64,000 bases of DNA from Macrostomum hystrix (lineage: Eukaryota; Platyhelminthes; Macrostomidae): contig CATNEN010000001.1 of NCBI GenBank assembly GCA_950097015.1, forward strand, positions 23,267,501 to 23,331,500, in the 5' to 3' direction. Of this stretch, positions 1 to 11,055 are shown in pieces. Position numbers and translations under genes: made by a program. The notes under the pieces were generated by a model. It was not told where the DNA came from and did no database searches. It worked only from the letters and a program-made list of their open reading frames with translations. How positions within the stretch are numbered: the stretch's first letter is position 1; the number at the start of each line of letters is the position of its first letter.

Positions 1-45
1 GGTACTTGTATGCTTGTTCTACATTTAGTGCAGGTAAATTGGTCC

Positions 46-2889
46 CTAGGAAGTCGAACAAAGCGCGCTCATTCTGCAACCATCTCTTGTTCTTACCATC
101 CCAAATGATGGAGATAGTGGCGCATTTAACATCAAGATTATCTTGTCTTGATTAACATCAAGACCCGTCGGCTTAAGCGCCTCAGCAAGTTCATTCAGCA
201 GGACTTGGAGACCGATCTTGGACTTAGACAAGAGAGCGAGGTCATCAGCAAAGGCTGCCGCGTTGACCTTCTGAGCACCAATTGAAAAGCCAAGGTTGTT
301 GTCAAGATTAGCCAAGAGTTCGTCGATAATGTAGCAGAAGAGGATTGGAGACAGCGGATCCCCCTGTCTGACCCCCCTCTGCAACCTGACCCACGTCCCT
401 CCAAGCTCAGTCTGCGCGCCATCGTACAGGTGCTCCAAATACTTGAGAAGGCATTCTGGTACACCTGCACCACGCGCTGCTCTAATCAGAGACTGATGGT
501 TCACTGAGTCGAAGGCTTTCCTCAAGTCAAGCCACGCCAAATAAAGTTCCGTCTCACCTCTCCTCGCTGCTGCTAAAACAGCTTCTAAAATAAGATGATT
601 TATAGAGACTCCATCCAAGCCCACCTGGAAAGCTCTCTGCCTATTACTAAGGGGCGCCCACTTGGAAAGCCTACAGGCAAGAATCCTGTGGAGCACCCTG
701 CCAAGAACGCTAGCGATGGCGAGGGGTCTGAAGTCACCAGGACCAGACGGCTTCTCAACCTTTGGAATAAGGAATGTGCGAGAGTTTTTAGTTGACTTAG
801 TAGGTATTCCGCACGCCAAGATGGAATTAAAGAGGTACTGCATCCAAGCAGCGTCCATGGCTTTGACTTTGTCCCACCTGACACCATCAGGACCTGGAGA
901 AGTTTGTTTGAGATCCTTAATTGCAGTTTTACATTCCAGAATATTGATTGGATCAGCAATGGCCTCGACTGGATCACGGACTCGACGAACGCCTCTGTCA
1001 TCCTTCTCGGACTCTCTCCCTAGCACCCCACTCCAGTACCTGATCTTCTCCTGCTCAGCCTCACTAGATTCTTCCGTCTCATCTGCCCATAATCTCCAAG
1101 CTCCGCTCAGCGCTGCCTCCGCTGCCTTGCTTCTGTTTTTCCCATAGATTCGCTGCATTTCCGCATAGGCCCGCCTCCGTTTCTCTCTATTTTTAATCTC
1201 ACTCCTGACCTTCTTCTTCCGATTGGTCTTACCTGCTCTCTGCTTGCTCCCACCTTTAAATTGCTCAAAGAAGACATCAATTAACTCACTCACTTCATTC
1301 CAGCAAGCATTTCTGACAAGCCTTTTAACCTCATCGCACTCTTTCTCACGACCTTGGACGGTGTGATCGTCGAGCAGGATCCACTCGACAGCTTTCCAGT
1401 TAATGTTATCATTACCATTGTCTGCAGGACTGGGCGCATTGTTAGAAGATGTGTTAGAGTTAAGTACATTGGATGTTTTTTGGATTTTTTGAGTTTTTGA
1501 GTGTAGTAAGAGGTACCGTAGGTTGTACATTGGATGAAGTGAGAGATACCGTAGGATGTACATTTGATGTAGTAAGAAATACTGTAGGTTGTACATTGGA
1601 TGTATTGATAGCTACCGTAGGATGTACATTGGATGTAGTAGATTCTCCGGATGTAGTAAGAAATACCGTAGGTTGTACATTGCATGTTTTTGTGTTTTCG
1701 TCATCATTTTCTCCTTCGTTAGATTCGTATACCGTAGGTAGTACATTAAATGTTTTTGTATTTTTTGAGTTTTCGGAATAGCTGATGCTTCTGGCAAGGA
1801 CGCTTCATCAGCTCCTTGGGGTCCTTCAACGGCGGCCTGCTCCTTAGACTCATAGAGCCTAACTAACTCATCCCATTCCTCAGCCTCCTGCCTCATGTCT
1901 AATCTAGAATGAACCCCCTGAGCCGTCTTAGCGGCTAGAGCGGAATTATCGCTCACTATCAAAGGATTAATGCTAACTGGCGCTGAGATTGCAGCGGAAA
2001 CCCCCTGAGCTGTCCTAACAGCTTGAGCGGAATTTACGCTCACTAAATTAAGACTAACACTATCAGACGCTGAATTGCCAGCGGCGGCGCCATTGGTACC
2101 GCAACCAACGCTAATCTTCATCTCTAACCTTTCCTTACTAAACTTATCAACAAGCGCTCTATAAAAAGGCGCCCGCCTCGCTTCCTTGATACTCTCTTTG
2201 GACCGCCGCGGAAGGATCCCAAGTGCAAACAATTCATCATTAATTCCTTTTCCTTTAAAACCAAGCTAAACTTCAGTTCTCGCAAGCAATTCCTTTTCCT
2301 TAATGGTCCAGCTAGTGCCCCTCGTACCGACTCAAACCGGCCCAGCATTCTTATTCTGATTAACATTCTCTGCTCTATTGGTCTTATCACCCTGCTCTTG
2401 CCGACCCTCATCTCTAAGCTCTCTCTTCAATCTCTCGACAAGCAATTTATACGCTTCTGCTCTTCTCACACCCTTGATACTCTCTTTCGTCCTGCCAGGA
2501 AGAATTTTGTTAAGTATAAGTAGATCATTAATTCCGCTACCAGTAACTTCGACCTCTAGGCTCAGTCTAGCCTCGGCTTTAGCGAGTACATATTTCTCTT
2601 CGTCAGTCCATCTACTCTTAGCTCCACTAATCTCATTACACTTCTCTTGATGGAATGCCTGTTCATGCTTTCTGCGACGATGTACTCCTAATCCAGTCTT
2701 GATTGTAAATTTGAAATCACAGTCTGGACACTCAAAGGAGGCACCCGAGCCCCTGATCGGGGAGGTGCAGGCGCTGTCCTGCGACTTGGCAGAGGCCGAG
2801 TTCTTAGAATTTGTGTTGTGTGTAGTAGCGATTGTGGACAGGGCCAAGTGGACGCGTGTAGCTAGCCCACGCCACCTATAGCATAACAC
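46..2889 (-). pseudogene. R2-like ORF: zinc finger, two Myb units, reverse transcriptase
   Basis: One frame runs from 2889 down to 46 and is interrupted by TGA at 2332-2334, TAG at 2266-2268 and TAG at 1612-1614. From the 2889 start, C54/C57/H70/H75 form a CX2C-X12-HX4H finger. Next comes a Myb-like unit (RWTDEEK ... ILPGRTKESIKGVRR), then a second unit of the same pattern (SWTIKEKELL ... ILPRRSKESIKEARR). The stops at 2332 and 2266 lie just before and inside the second unit. A tandem 11-residue linker precedes the reverse transcriptase, which shows FIPKVEKPSG, DLRKAFDSVNH, QGDPLSPILF and the catalytic AFADD (about 240-260). Near 126-163 a 26-bp insertion shifts the frame; the conserved thumb sequence (DGKNKRW, YKY) continues in another frame to the window edge. 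The start is uncertain because the 5' region is unrecognised. Confidence 0.8.
1505..1755 (-). repeat. 33-bp coding minisatellite inside the R2-like ORF
   Basis: About six imperfect copies of a 33-bp unit encode an 11-residue repeat of the form MYNLRYFLLHP. The unit length keeps the reading frame, and the array lies between the Myb units and the reverse transcriptase. One unit carries the in-frame TAG at 1612-1614. Confidence 0.75.
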
Positions 2890-3758
2890 GATTTCTTAGC
2901 CGCCCCGAAGGACGTTGCCCGACTCTCACCACTAGGAGGTGAATCGCGTCTGACAGAGATAGGTCTAGATGAAAGTGACCATTCCTCTGCGATCATCAGC
3001 ATACCCACCCGGCAGAACCGAGCGAGTACCCACCAGGGGGAACCTGGCGGCATCCCTAAAAGAAGTATGTTAAGTGTGAGGTAAAAGCACGACCATAGCG
3101 CACTAATTACCAAGCTCAGACACAATTGCATCACCTTTAATCCACGCTAGGGACACCCGACGGTCCCCGGACCCTGGGCCAAAGCCCGAGCCCGGGGCCG
3201 TGGAAGGGCCCTCGGTGAAGGAGATGGAATCATTTCTCAACCTGGTGCGGGGGCCACCGGATCGAAAAACTTTAAACCATCGCTTCACGTAATCCACACT
3301 GTGTGAAAGAAACCACATCAGCCCGAATTCCATGAAACGATGTTCGACCTTCGACTAAATAAACAGTCGTTGGCGCCATTTTTCGATACGAGGGCCCCCG
3401 CACTCGTACGCCATCGTTTCACTTCATCCAAGCCTCTGTGATCCTTTCAACCCATCATTCTGAGAATACAGATACAGCTTGACCTGGGACGAGTCAAGAC
3501 GATGACGATACGAGGACTTCATGCACTCTGACCGCACCTTGACCACCCACCCAACGCACCACTCAGTTGGGACGGCCTTAAGAGAGTCGAGCTGTATTAA
3601 GAGCTATATTCGTACTGAAAATAAAAATCAAATGAGCTTTTGCCCTTTTGCTCTACGCCAGGTTTCTGTCCTGACTGAGCTCATCTTGGGACACCTGCGT
3701 TACCTTTTGACAGATGTACCCGTCAAAGATGTACCCTTTTGACGGATGACAAGATGAC

Positions 3759-3798
<40 letters not shown>

Positions 3799-3814
3799 AT
3801 TGAATTTCTTCACT

Positions 3815-3848
<34 letters not shown>

Positions 3849-3850
3849 CG
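2890..3850. other. No gene recognised; probable 5' region of the R2-like element, then unassigned DNA
   Basis: This stretch is GC-rich up to about 3420 and has short open frames on the minus strand, but none shows a domain I can name. It contains one long-armed inverted repeat (3245-3403). From 3420 to 3850 nothing is recognised. Confidence 0.4.
3245..3403. repeat. 25-bp inverted repeat around a 109-bp loop
   Basis: The arm 3245-3269 (GTGCGGGGGCC ... ATCGAAAAA) matches the reverse complement of 3379-3403 at most positions. As RNA on either strand this would form a long hairpin. It lies upstream of the R2-like ORF, where a 5' UTR structure is expected, but its role is unknown. Confidence 0.6.
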
Positions 3851-5205
3851 TCAAAAACTCACGTCGACTCGTGATGGCTCCGCCTCGTCAAGCTCCAGCT
3901 CGTCATCGAGCCCAGCAGGAAAGCGTTCAGAGTTGCTCATCATTCTGATGAAATCCTTGGGAGAGCAACCCAATTGGCGGTCAAAAGTTGGCACTAGGAC
4001 CTCAGTTGGAGCAATAAGCAGCAAGTAAATCGCTCTCAGCAGCCTGTCAGCAGACTGAAGGTTGTCAATAACTATAATACAAGCCAAAGACCGCAGCCAG
4101 CACCGTCTAACTGCTCTGTTGCTACAGCTGACAACTTCTTTTAGGCGTGTCATTTCCTTGACAAGATGACTTCGGCCAAGGCCAATGACAGGCATGACAG
4201 GCAGGTGATCCATATTGCTATCGCCAGTTAAACTATCGAAGCAGGCCCTTAGATACAGCGGTAGAGATAAGTCCGTGAAAACAACCGATGAGTGCATGTA
4301 AAGTTGCGAAATTGAAATCCGTCACCACCTGAGCCACACGGAATGTCGAAATAAAATGCGCACATTCCTTCACCCAAGTCTCGAGGCAGAAGCGCAGATT
4401 AACTCCTGTCTGAGAGGTCTTAACAGCCTCCAACACTGGCAAAGGCTTTCCACCTGCGGTCGGATTTTGCACACTAGAGCATGATAGTAGGCAGACCCGC
4501 AACTAGTATGAGAGTGCTGGTGGATCGGAGCGGCAGTAGAATCCATTCCCATTTGAATTGAGAAGCCCTTAAATTGCATCTCGCGAAGATACTGGAAAGG
4601 ACGCGAATGGAATAAAATGATAGTCTCGATGTGTCCACGAGACTCGACAAACTTCCTTAAAATCTGTCGGTTGTAGTGACTGCTTAAGTCGGCGGAGTTC
4701 GAGCAAGTCATCGGGGTCTGGAACACCCAGCTCTGCCGAACGCAAGCGCCCTGCCGCAATGCGAAGTGCCTCAGCCGAGGGCACCTCGTTGAGGGGCTCG
4801 TTGGCAGCGATTGCAGCTGCAACTATGTAAGAGTTTAATTTCAGAGTCTCTCTAGCGAGCTGATATCGCCGTTCGCCAGTTAGCCGCCGGCTGAGAGGCG
4901 CAGGATGATTGTCTAAAGGAGCAGTCCAAATCCGCAGCTCCCACAATGTCAGAGTATTGTCCTTGGCCTCGACGATGAAAAACGCCGGGCACGTTCGCTC
5001 GGCGCAGTATGCGTAAGCATAATAGCATCCCGTCTTCTTTCGAAACTTCCCGACTTTCTTTGCCAGACAGCATGGTTCCACCAACCGTGCAAAGAGACGG
5101 GCAACATGGCTGAACCACACGCGCTTTAAACTACCGTCATCGAAGAGTTCCGCAGGCTCGAGAAAACTCTCGCAGTACACAGGCAAATTGGTAGATGGCG
5201 ATGAA
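3851..5205 (-). pseudogene. MULE-like transposase relic (same family as the 28-40 kb element)
   Basis: Minus-strand segments align collinearly with exon 3 of the intact transposase at 35405-37445. They include the zinc-ribbon-like start (EPCCLAKKVGKFRKKTG), the first acidic motif MGMDSTAAPI, the second motif VVTDFNFATLH and the block GLGRSHLVKEMTRLKEV. The reading frame changes near 4680, near 4490 and near 4245-4290, so at least three frameshifts break it. A splice acceptor (CTTACAG) at 5206-5208 sits exactly where intron 2 ends in the intact copy. The C-terminal third of the transposase is absent and no protease part is seen here. It is a decayed copy of a MULE superfamily DDE transposase; the family call rests on the DDE context and the 9-bp target duplication of the intact relative. 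Confidence 0.8.
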
Positions 5206-5229
5206 CTGTAAGGTCCCTAGATGACATTG

Positions 5230-5470
5230 ACTTATCGATTCTTACAAGATCTGCCTTGGGGTTCCACGTACGAACTTGCAAGGAATTAGCAGATCTGTTT
5301 CATTTGAATTCATAGGCGTATCTTAACAGATCTGCAGCTAAGATCTTAGCAGATCTTAGAGATAAGCTAAGATCTTAGCAGATCTTAGAGATAAGATCAG
5401 ACAAGATCTGCACGATCGTGCATGATATGCCAAGATGCTTGCATGATTCTATAAGATTTTGTATTCGATC
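5230..5470. repeat. AGATCT-rich repeat next to the transposase exon
   Basis: Many partly overlapping copies of AGATCT(G) and TTAGCAGATCTTAGAGATAA occur just upstream of the exon-3 acceptor, that is, in the position of intron 2. Related sequence is found at 45300-45540 (same orientation) and, more loosely, at 26190-26520 beside another exon relic of this family. Confidence 0.6.
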
Positions 5471-5989
5471 ACACACGAACTTCTGTACAGATCTGCTCGT
5501 TCGGCGCGTAGGATTCCCATAATAATCGTTGAAAGAAGCATCAAAGACAAGAAGAGACACAATAATATTATTGTCCATTTTAGATTGTGAAGAAATGCTC
5601 GTATGCCGTATCACTACTTAACTACTTATGCCGTTATTAGAATTTACTTGGAAAGTGATCAAATTGACAAAACCAAACAGCACAACATGCTAACAGAGAA
5701 AAGAAAAAACCATTCCAATTTTGCTATTGATAGGAAATATGCAATGAAATTAAATTGCTAATTAATATAAAGACACACGATACGAAATGAAAACGAAATT
5801 GTATATTATACGATACGGTATTTGGAGACGTTGAATTAAAAAACAAAACAGATAGCATAGTAATACGAAATTGCAACATTAAATGAAACACAATTAAGCG
5901 AAGTGCATACGAAATTGAACATGTATACACACTACGATGCAGCATTTTGAGAGACCTCGTTGAATTAACTAGTAAAAAACTAAACATAC
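5471..5989. other. AT-rich, no gene recognised
   Basis: Short open frames only. No domain, repeat or RNA gene is recognised. Confidence 0.4.
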
Positions 5990-6340
5990 CAGATCCTCGT
6001 TGGCGACGTGGTTAGGGCGAGTATTGTCACGGACGTCCGTCATTATGTTCTTGATCTGCTGCAGCAAGCGCATCATTGTCTCGGCTTGTGTGCTTGAGAT
6101 TTGCTATTTGACGCAGAAACACTACGTTGTTTAGCAATACTCGAATCCCGTGGCTGTCGTCCAGGACCTTGAGCAGCTGGTGTCTGTCGCTGTGGCGTGT
6201 CGCTCTCGCCAGCAGGAGCACTAGCAGCAACAGCGGTAAGACTACCAGCATTGTTACCTTCCCATTCGTCGTCGATTGACTCGTCAATGAAGGCTGCAGC
6301 GCCACCAGAATTACGCTGAGTTGGTGTTATTGGCATCAAT
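5990..6340 (-). pseudogene. Fragment of an ancillary transposon protein (LLQQIK family)
   Basis: A minus-strand exon ends at a GTATGT donor (5989-5988) and encodes a segment of the form TQAETMMRLLQQIKNIMTDV. The same pattern (SSQADAMIRLLQQIKIILVD) occurs in the 48.4-49.0 kb gene, which also lies near a transposase of this family. The upstream part (6075-6340) is rich in Ser, Gln, Pro and Ala and lies in a different frame, with a TAG in the frame of the conserved part, so this copy appears broken. The conserved stretch looks like an amphipathic helix. Function is not known; association with the transposon family is inferred from the recurrence. Confidence 0.45.
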
Positions 6341-6780
6341 CCGAAACTGGCTTAATTTAGGCTAGCTGTACCAGCCATAATTAGTTGAAGTTTCTCCTGC
6401 TCCACTTGTACGCGCTGTTCTTCTTTAAATGGATAGGATAATGAATTTTTTAGCTATAGAGGGTTTTAGACCATAAGAGTAAAATCATATTGTAGCAAGC
6501 ATCTTTCCTTACTGAGAGCATCCACTACTGAACAATTCGCTACTCCACTGTCTGAAAAATGAATGAATGAATGGTGCCAGTGACTTTTTCAGATGATCGA
6601 GAATCAGAAAAGTATTATCAAAGTAAATTACTTTGTGGACGACTGGATGAACCAAGCATTGAACTATCATTGGCGCGTGCAGACAAATCAGAATCAGAGT
6701 CAAGCTCCACATCATTGGCACCTAAAATATAGTAAAGATGTTAAGCAATTCAGACGAACCTAAAATTTGCTGTAGTGTAA
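6341..6780. other. No gene recognised
   Basis: An acidic Ser/Asp-rich minus-strand reading (about 6605-6722) could be an exon of the neighbouring decayed transposon, but it has no recognisable domain. Confidence 0.3.
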
Positions 6781-6888
6781 TCCTATATACTAAAAATGAG
6801 ATGTATCTATCTATCTATATATCTAGGTAGGCGATTGATTTTAGAAAAAACGGCTCAACCGATTTTCACCATTTCTTCACCAAAATAT

Positions 6889-7820
6889 GCTAAATATGGG
6901 GACAATTATACACGTATTTTTATTAAGCTTAATTCCATTGCCAAGGGGATTAAATATTCGAAAAACATGATTTTTCAAAGGTCAAACCATCTTGGCCTAT
7001 TGAGAATTTTACTCACTGCCACTGAATTAGAATTGCATCGTCAAATTGCGCAACAACCACTAGCTGATTGAATTTGAAGCCTGCACTCTGGAGACAAATT
7101 GGAAATAAATGTACACAACCAACCGCGAGACTGAGTGTACTCTATTTTCTTACTTCATTGTACAAAGCCAGAACTTTGAGAATTCATTTTATAAGGCTGA
7201 TTTTTGCACCCACTAACCAACAGTCGGAATAGCCGATTTGTAGGCACTAGGAATAGGTTAGGCTAGGCTAGGGTTCGATTCTGCACTGCGTCAAATCATT
7301 TAGACTAATTTTCAGCCAGTAGTGCTTAAAGCCTATTTTAATAAGCCTTAAAGCCTTTTGCAATCTTGATGCTAAATATGGGGACAATTATACACGTATT
7401 TTTATTAAGCTTAATTCCATTGCCAAGGGGATTAAATATTCGAAAAACATGATTTTTCAAAGGTCAAACCATCTTGGCCTATTGAGAATTTTACTCACTG
7501 CCACTGAATTAGAATTGCATCGTCAAATTGCGCAACAACCACTAGCTGATTGAATTTGAAGCCTGCACTCTGGAGACAAATTGGAAATAAATGTACACAA
7601 CCAACCGCGAGACTGAGTGTACTCTATTTTCTTACTTCATTGTACAAAGCCAGAACTTTGAGAATTCATTTTATAAGGCTGATTTTTGCACCCACTAACC
7701 AACAGTCGGAATAGCCGATGTGTAGGCACTAGGAATAGGTTAGGCTAGGCTAGGGTTCGATTCTGCACTGCGTCAAATCATTTAGACTAATTTTCAGCCA
7801 GTAGTGCTTAAAGCCTATTA
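6889..7820 (+). repeat. Tandem duplication, about 450 bp at 482-bp spacing
   Basis: Sequence 6889-7338 recurs almost base for base at 7371-7820. It includes the stretch starting GCTAAATATGGGGACAATTA and the stretch ending AGTAGTGCTTAAAGCC. It is the post-head part of the Helitron-like unit, recently duplicated in this copy only. Confidence 0.85.
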
Positions 7821-7867
7821 TAATTTATTTTTTCATTTCGTAAATAAAATATCATAAATCATAGCAC

Positions 7868-8570
7868 ACCGGCTAAACCAGAGTTTGAATCATGGCTAAA
7901 CCAGAGTCTGAATCATGGCTAAACCAGAGTCTGAATCATGGCTAAACCAGAGTCTGAATCATGGCTACACCAGAGTCTGAATCATGGCTACACCAGAGTC
8001 TGAATCATGGCTAAACCAGAGTTTGAATCATAGCTAAACAAGCGTCTGAATCATGGCAAAACCAGAGTTTGAATCATAGCTGAACCAGCGTCTAAATCAT
8101 GGCTAAACCAGAGTTTGAATCATGGCTAAACCAGAGTCTGAATCATGGCTAAACCAGAGTTTGAATCATGGCTAAACCAGATCTTGAATCATGGCTAAAC
8201 CAGAGTTTGAATCATGGCTAAACCAGAGTTTCAATCATGGCTAAACCAGCGTCTGAATCATGGCTAAACCAGAGTTTGAATCATGGCTAAACCAGAGACT
8301 AAATCATGGCTAAACAAGCGTCTGAATCATGGCTAAACCAGTCTGAATCATGGCTAAACCATCATCATCAGCATGGCTAAACTAGAGTTTGAATCATGGC
8401 TAAACCAGAGTTTGAATCATGGCTAAACCAGAGTCTGAATCATGGCAAAACCAGAGTTTCAATCATGGCTAAACCAGCGTCTGAATCATGGCTAAACCAG
8501 AGTTTGAATCATGGCTAAACCAGAGACTAAATCATGGCTACACGAGAGTTTGAATCATGGCTAAACCTGA
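7868..8570 (+). repeat. 23-bp satellite (AATCATGGCTAAACCAGAG family)
   Basis: About 30 copies of a 23-bp unit, AATCATGGCTAAACCAGAGT plus YTG, with scattered substitutions. The same unit forms arrays in the other two Helitron-like units (10545-11055 and 22790-24130). Confidence 0.9.
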
Positions 8571-8619
8571 GCTATGTTGTTCTTATCAATTTTCTACAAA
8601 AGCAGCTAATATAAAAATT

Positions 8620-9835
8620 CAACTGGGGAACATTGTCAGCTGGGGAGTCATCATCAAATAGGGGATCATGGTATACTGTGGGATAATCGTCAACTGGGGA
8701 TCATGGTAAACTGGGGGATTATTGTCAACTGGAGGATCATTGTCAACTGGGGCATAATTGTCAACTGGAGGATCATTGTCAACTGGAGGATCATTGTCAA
8801 CTGGAGGATCATTGTCAACTGGAGGATCATTGTCAACTGGAGGATCATTGTCAACTGGGGAATCATCATCAAATAGGGGATCATGGTAAACTGGGGGATA
8901 ATCGTCAACTGGGGGATCATGGTAAACTGGGGGATCATTGTGAACTGGGGGATCATTGTCAACTGGGGGATCATTGTCAACTGGGTGATCATTATCAACT
9001 GGGGGATAATTGTCAACTGGGGGATCATTGTCAACTGGGGGATAATTGTCAACTGGGGGATCATTGTCAACTGGGGGATCAATTTGAACTGGGGGATCAT
9101 TGTCAACTGGGGATGATTGTCAACTGGGTGACATTATCAACTAGGGGAATCATTGTCAACTGGGGGATCATTGTCAACTGGGGGATCATTGTCAACTGGG
9201 TGATCATCATCAACTGGGGAATCATTGTCAACTGGGAGAAAATTGTCAACTGGGGATCTTCATCATTGGGGAGTCATCATCAACTGGGGGATCATTGTCA
9301 ACTGGGTGATCATCAATTGGGGGATCATTGTCAACTGGGTATCATTGTCAACTGGGGATCATTGTCAACTGGGGAATCATTGTCAACTGGGGGATCATTG
9401 TCAACTGGGGGATAATCGTCAACTGGGGGATCATTGTCAACTGGGGGATCAATTTGAACTGGGCGATCATTGTCAACTGGGGATGATTGTCAACTGGGTG
9501 ATCATTATCAACTAGGGGAATCATTGTCAACTGGGGATCATTGTCAACTGGGGGATCATTGTCAACTGGGGATCATTGTCAACTGGGGGATCAATTTGAA
9601 CTGGGGGATCATTGTCAACTGGGGATCATTGTCAACTGGGGGATCATTGTCAACTGGGGATCATTGTCAACTGGGGGATCATCATCAACTGGTGGATCAT
9701 TGTCAACTGGGGAAACATTGTCAACTGGGGATTTTTGTCAACTGGGGGAACAATGTCAACTGGGAATCATCATCAATGGGGAGTCATCATCAACTGGGGG
9801 GATCATTGTCAACTGGGGAATCAACTGGGGAACGA
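8620..9835 (+). repeat. 19-bp satellite (GGATCATTGTCAACTGGGG)
   Basis: More than 60 copies of a 19-bp unit with single-base length variants, producing long but meaningless open frames on both strands. It is present only in unit 1 within this window. Confidence 0.9.
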
Positions 9836-10544
9836 AATAGGTTTTCGTTTTTGTTTGCTTTCAGGTGTGTTTTGTCCTTCTGCATTGCACAATATTTTTT
9901 GTCTGACCAGTAGTGCTCCCCAAAGGGGGGCAAAACTTGCTAGTCTAATATACTAAAAATGAAAATCTTGCTTGGTTGGTTGCTTGCTTGTAATTGATTT
10001 ACTCCCGAACGGGTGAACCGATTTTCACCATTTCTTCACCAAAAGATGCCAAATATGGGGACAATTATACACGTATTTTTATTAAGCTTAACTTTATTGC
10101 TAAAGGGATTAAATATTCGAAAAACATGATTTTTTCAAAGGTCAAACCATCTTGGCCTATTGAGAATTTCACTGACAGCCACTGAAATTAGAATTGCGTC
10201 GTCAAATTGCGAAACAACCCCTATCTGATTGCATTTGAAGCCTGCACTCTGGAGACTAATTTGAAATAAATGTACACAACCAACCGCGAGACTGAGTGTA
10301 CTCTATTTTCTCACTTTGTTGTACAAAGCCAGAACTTTGAGAATTCATTTTATAAAGCTGATTTTTGCACCCACTAACCAACAGTCAAAATAGCCTATGT
10401 GTAGGCACTAGGAATATGTTAGGCTAGGCTAGGGTTCGATTCTGCACTGCGTCAAATCATTTAGACTAATTGTCAGTCAGTAGTGATTGAAGATTATTAT
10501 AATTTATTTTTTTCATTTCGTAAATGAAATATTATAAACCATAG

Positions 10545-11055
10545 AAAATCTGAGTTTGAATCATTGCAAAAATAGAGTTTGAATCATGGCTAAATCAGAG
10601 TCTGAATCATGGCTAAACCAGAGTTTGAATCATGGCTAAACCAGAGTTTGAATCATGGCTAAATCAGAGTCTGAATCATGGCTAAACCAGAGTCTGAATC
10701 ATGGCTAAACCAGAGTTTGAATCATGGCTAAACCAGAGTTTGAATCATGGCTACACCAGCGTTTGAATCATGGCTAAACCAGAGTTTGAATCATGGCTAA
10801 ATCAGAGTCTGAATCATGGCTAAACCAGAGTCTGAATCATGGCTAAACCAGTTTGAATCATGGCTAAATCAGAGTCTGAATCATGGCTACACTAGCGTTT
10901 GAATCATGGCTAAACCAGAGTCTGAATCATGGCTAAAACCAGCGTTTGAATCATGGCTACACCAGAGTTTGAATCATGGATAAACCAGAGTCTGAATCAT
11001 GGCTACACCAGAGTTTGAATCATGGCTAAACCAGAGTTTGAATCATTTGAATTAA
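10545..11055 (+). repeat. 23-bp satellite, second array
   Basis: About 22 copies of the AATCATGGCTAAACCAGAG-type unit follow the conserved head of Helitron-like unit 2. Confidence 0.9.

Larger units (their letters stand above)
1..2889 (-). mobile_element. R2-clade non-LTR retrotransposon, 3' end cut by window edge
   Basis: Reading the minus strand, a C2H2 zinc finger is followed by two Myb-like units and then a reverse transcriptase. That order is diagnostic of R2/R8/R9-type site-specific non-LTR retrotransposons. The restriction-like endonuclease and 3' UTR expected after the reverse transcriptase would lie beyond position 1. The target site cannot be determined because neither end is in view. 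The reading frame carries three stops and one frameshift, so this copy is dead. Seen: the domains and stops. Known from the family: R2 proteins use the N-terminal zinc finger and Myb to bind their target, usually rDNA. Inference: clade placement. Confidence 0.8.
6781..9943 (+). mobile_element. Helitron-like non-autonomous element, unit 1
   Basis: The 5' end reads A|TCCTATATACTAAAAATGA. The 3' end has a GC-rich hairpin (GCTCCCC-AAA-GGGGGGC, about 9915-9931), then about 8 nt, then CTAG followed by T. This matches the Helitron rule of insertion between A and T, 5' TC and 3' hairpin plus CTRR. The interior holds a conserved AT-rich head (about 6840-7070), a duplicated segment and two satellites, with no Rep/helicase gene. 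Two further units start with the same head at 9944 and 22193, and unit 2 ends with the same 3' hairpin. The termini are seen; the superfamily call is inference because no autonomous partner is in the window. Confidence 0.6.

Noticed and set aside
6781-7070. 91-codon ORF at the head of the Helitron-like unit and its counterparts at 9994 and 22244
   Set aside because: Conservation is at the DNA level of a repeated non-coding head; the reading frame is not kept through indels and matches no protein family.
8690-9956. Several long open frames on both strands in the 19-bp satellite
   Set aside because: They encode only the translated satellite (IVNWGI- or TMIPQL-like) and shift with unit-length changes.
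7868-11055. CRISPR-like array suggested by regular 23-bp repeats
   Set aside because: Units are directly adjacent with no unique spacers, in animal DNA; it is a satellite.
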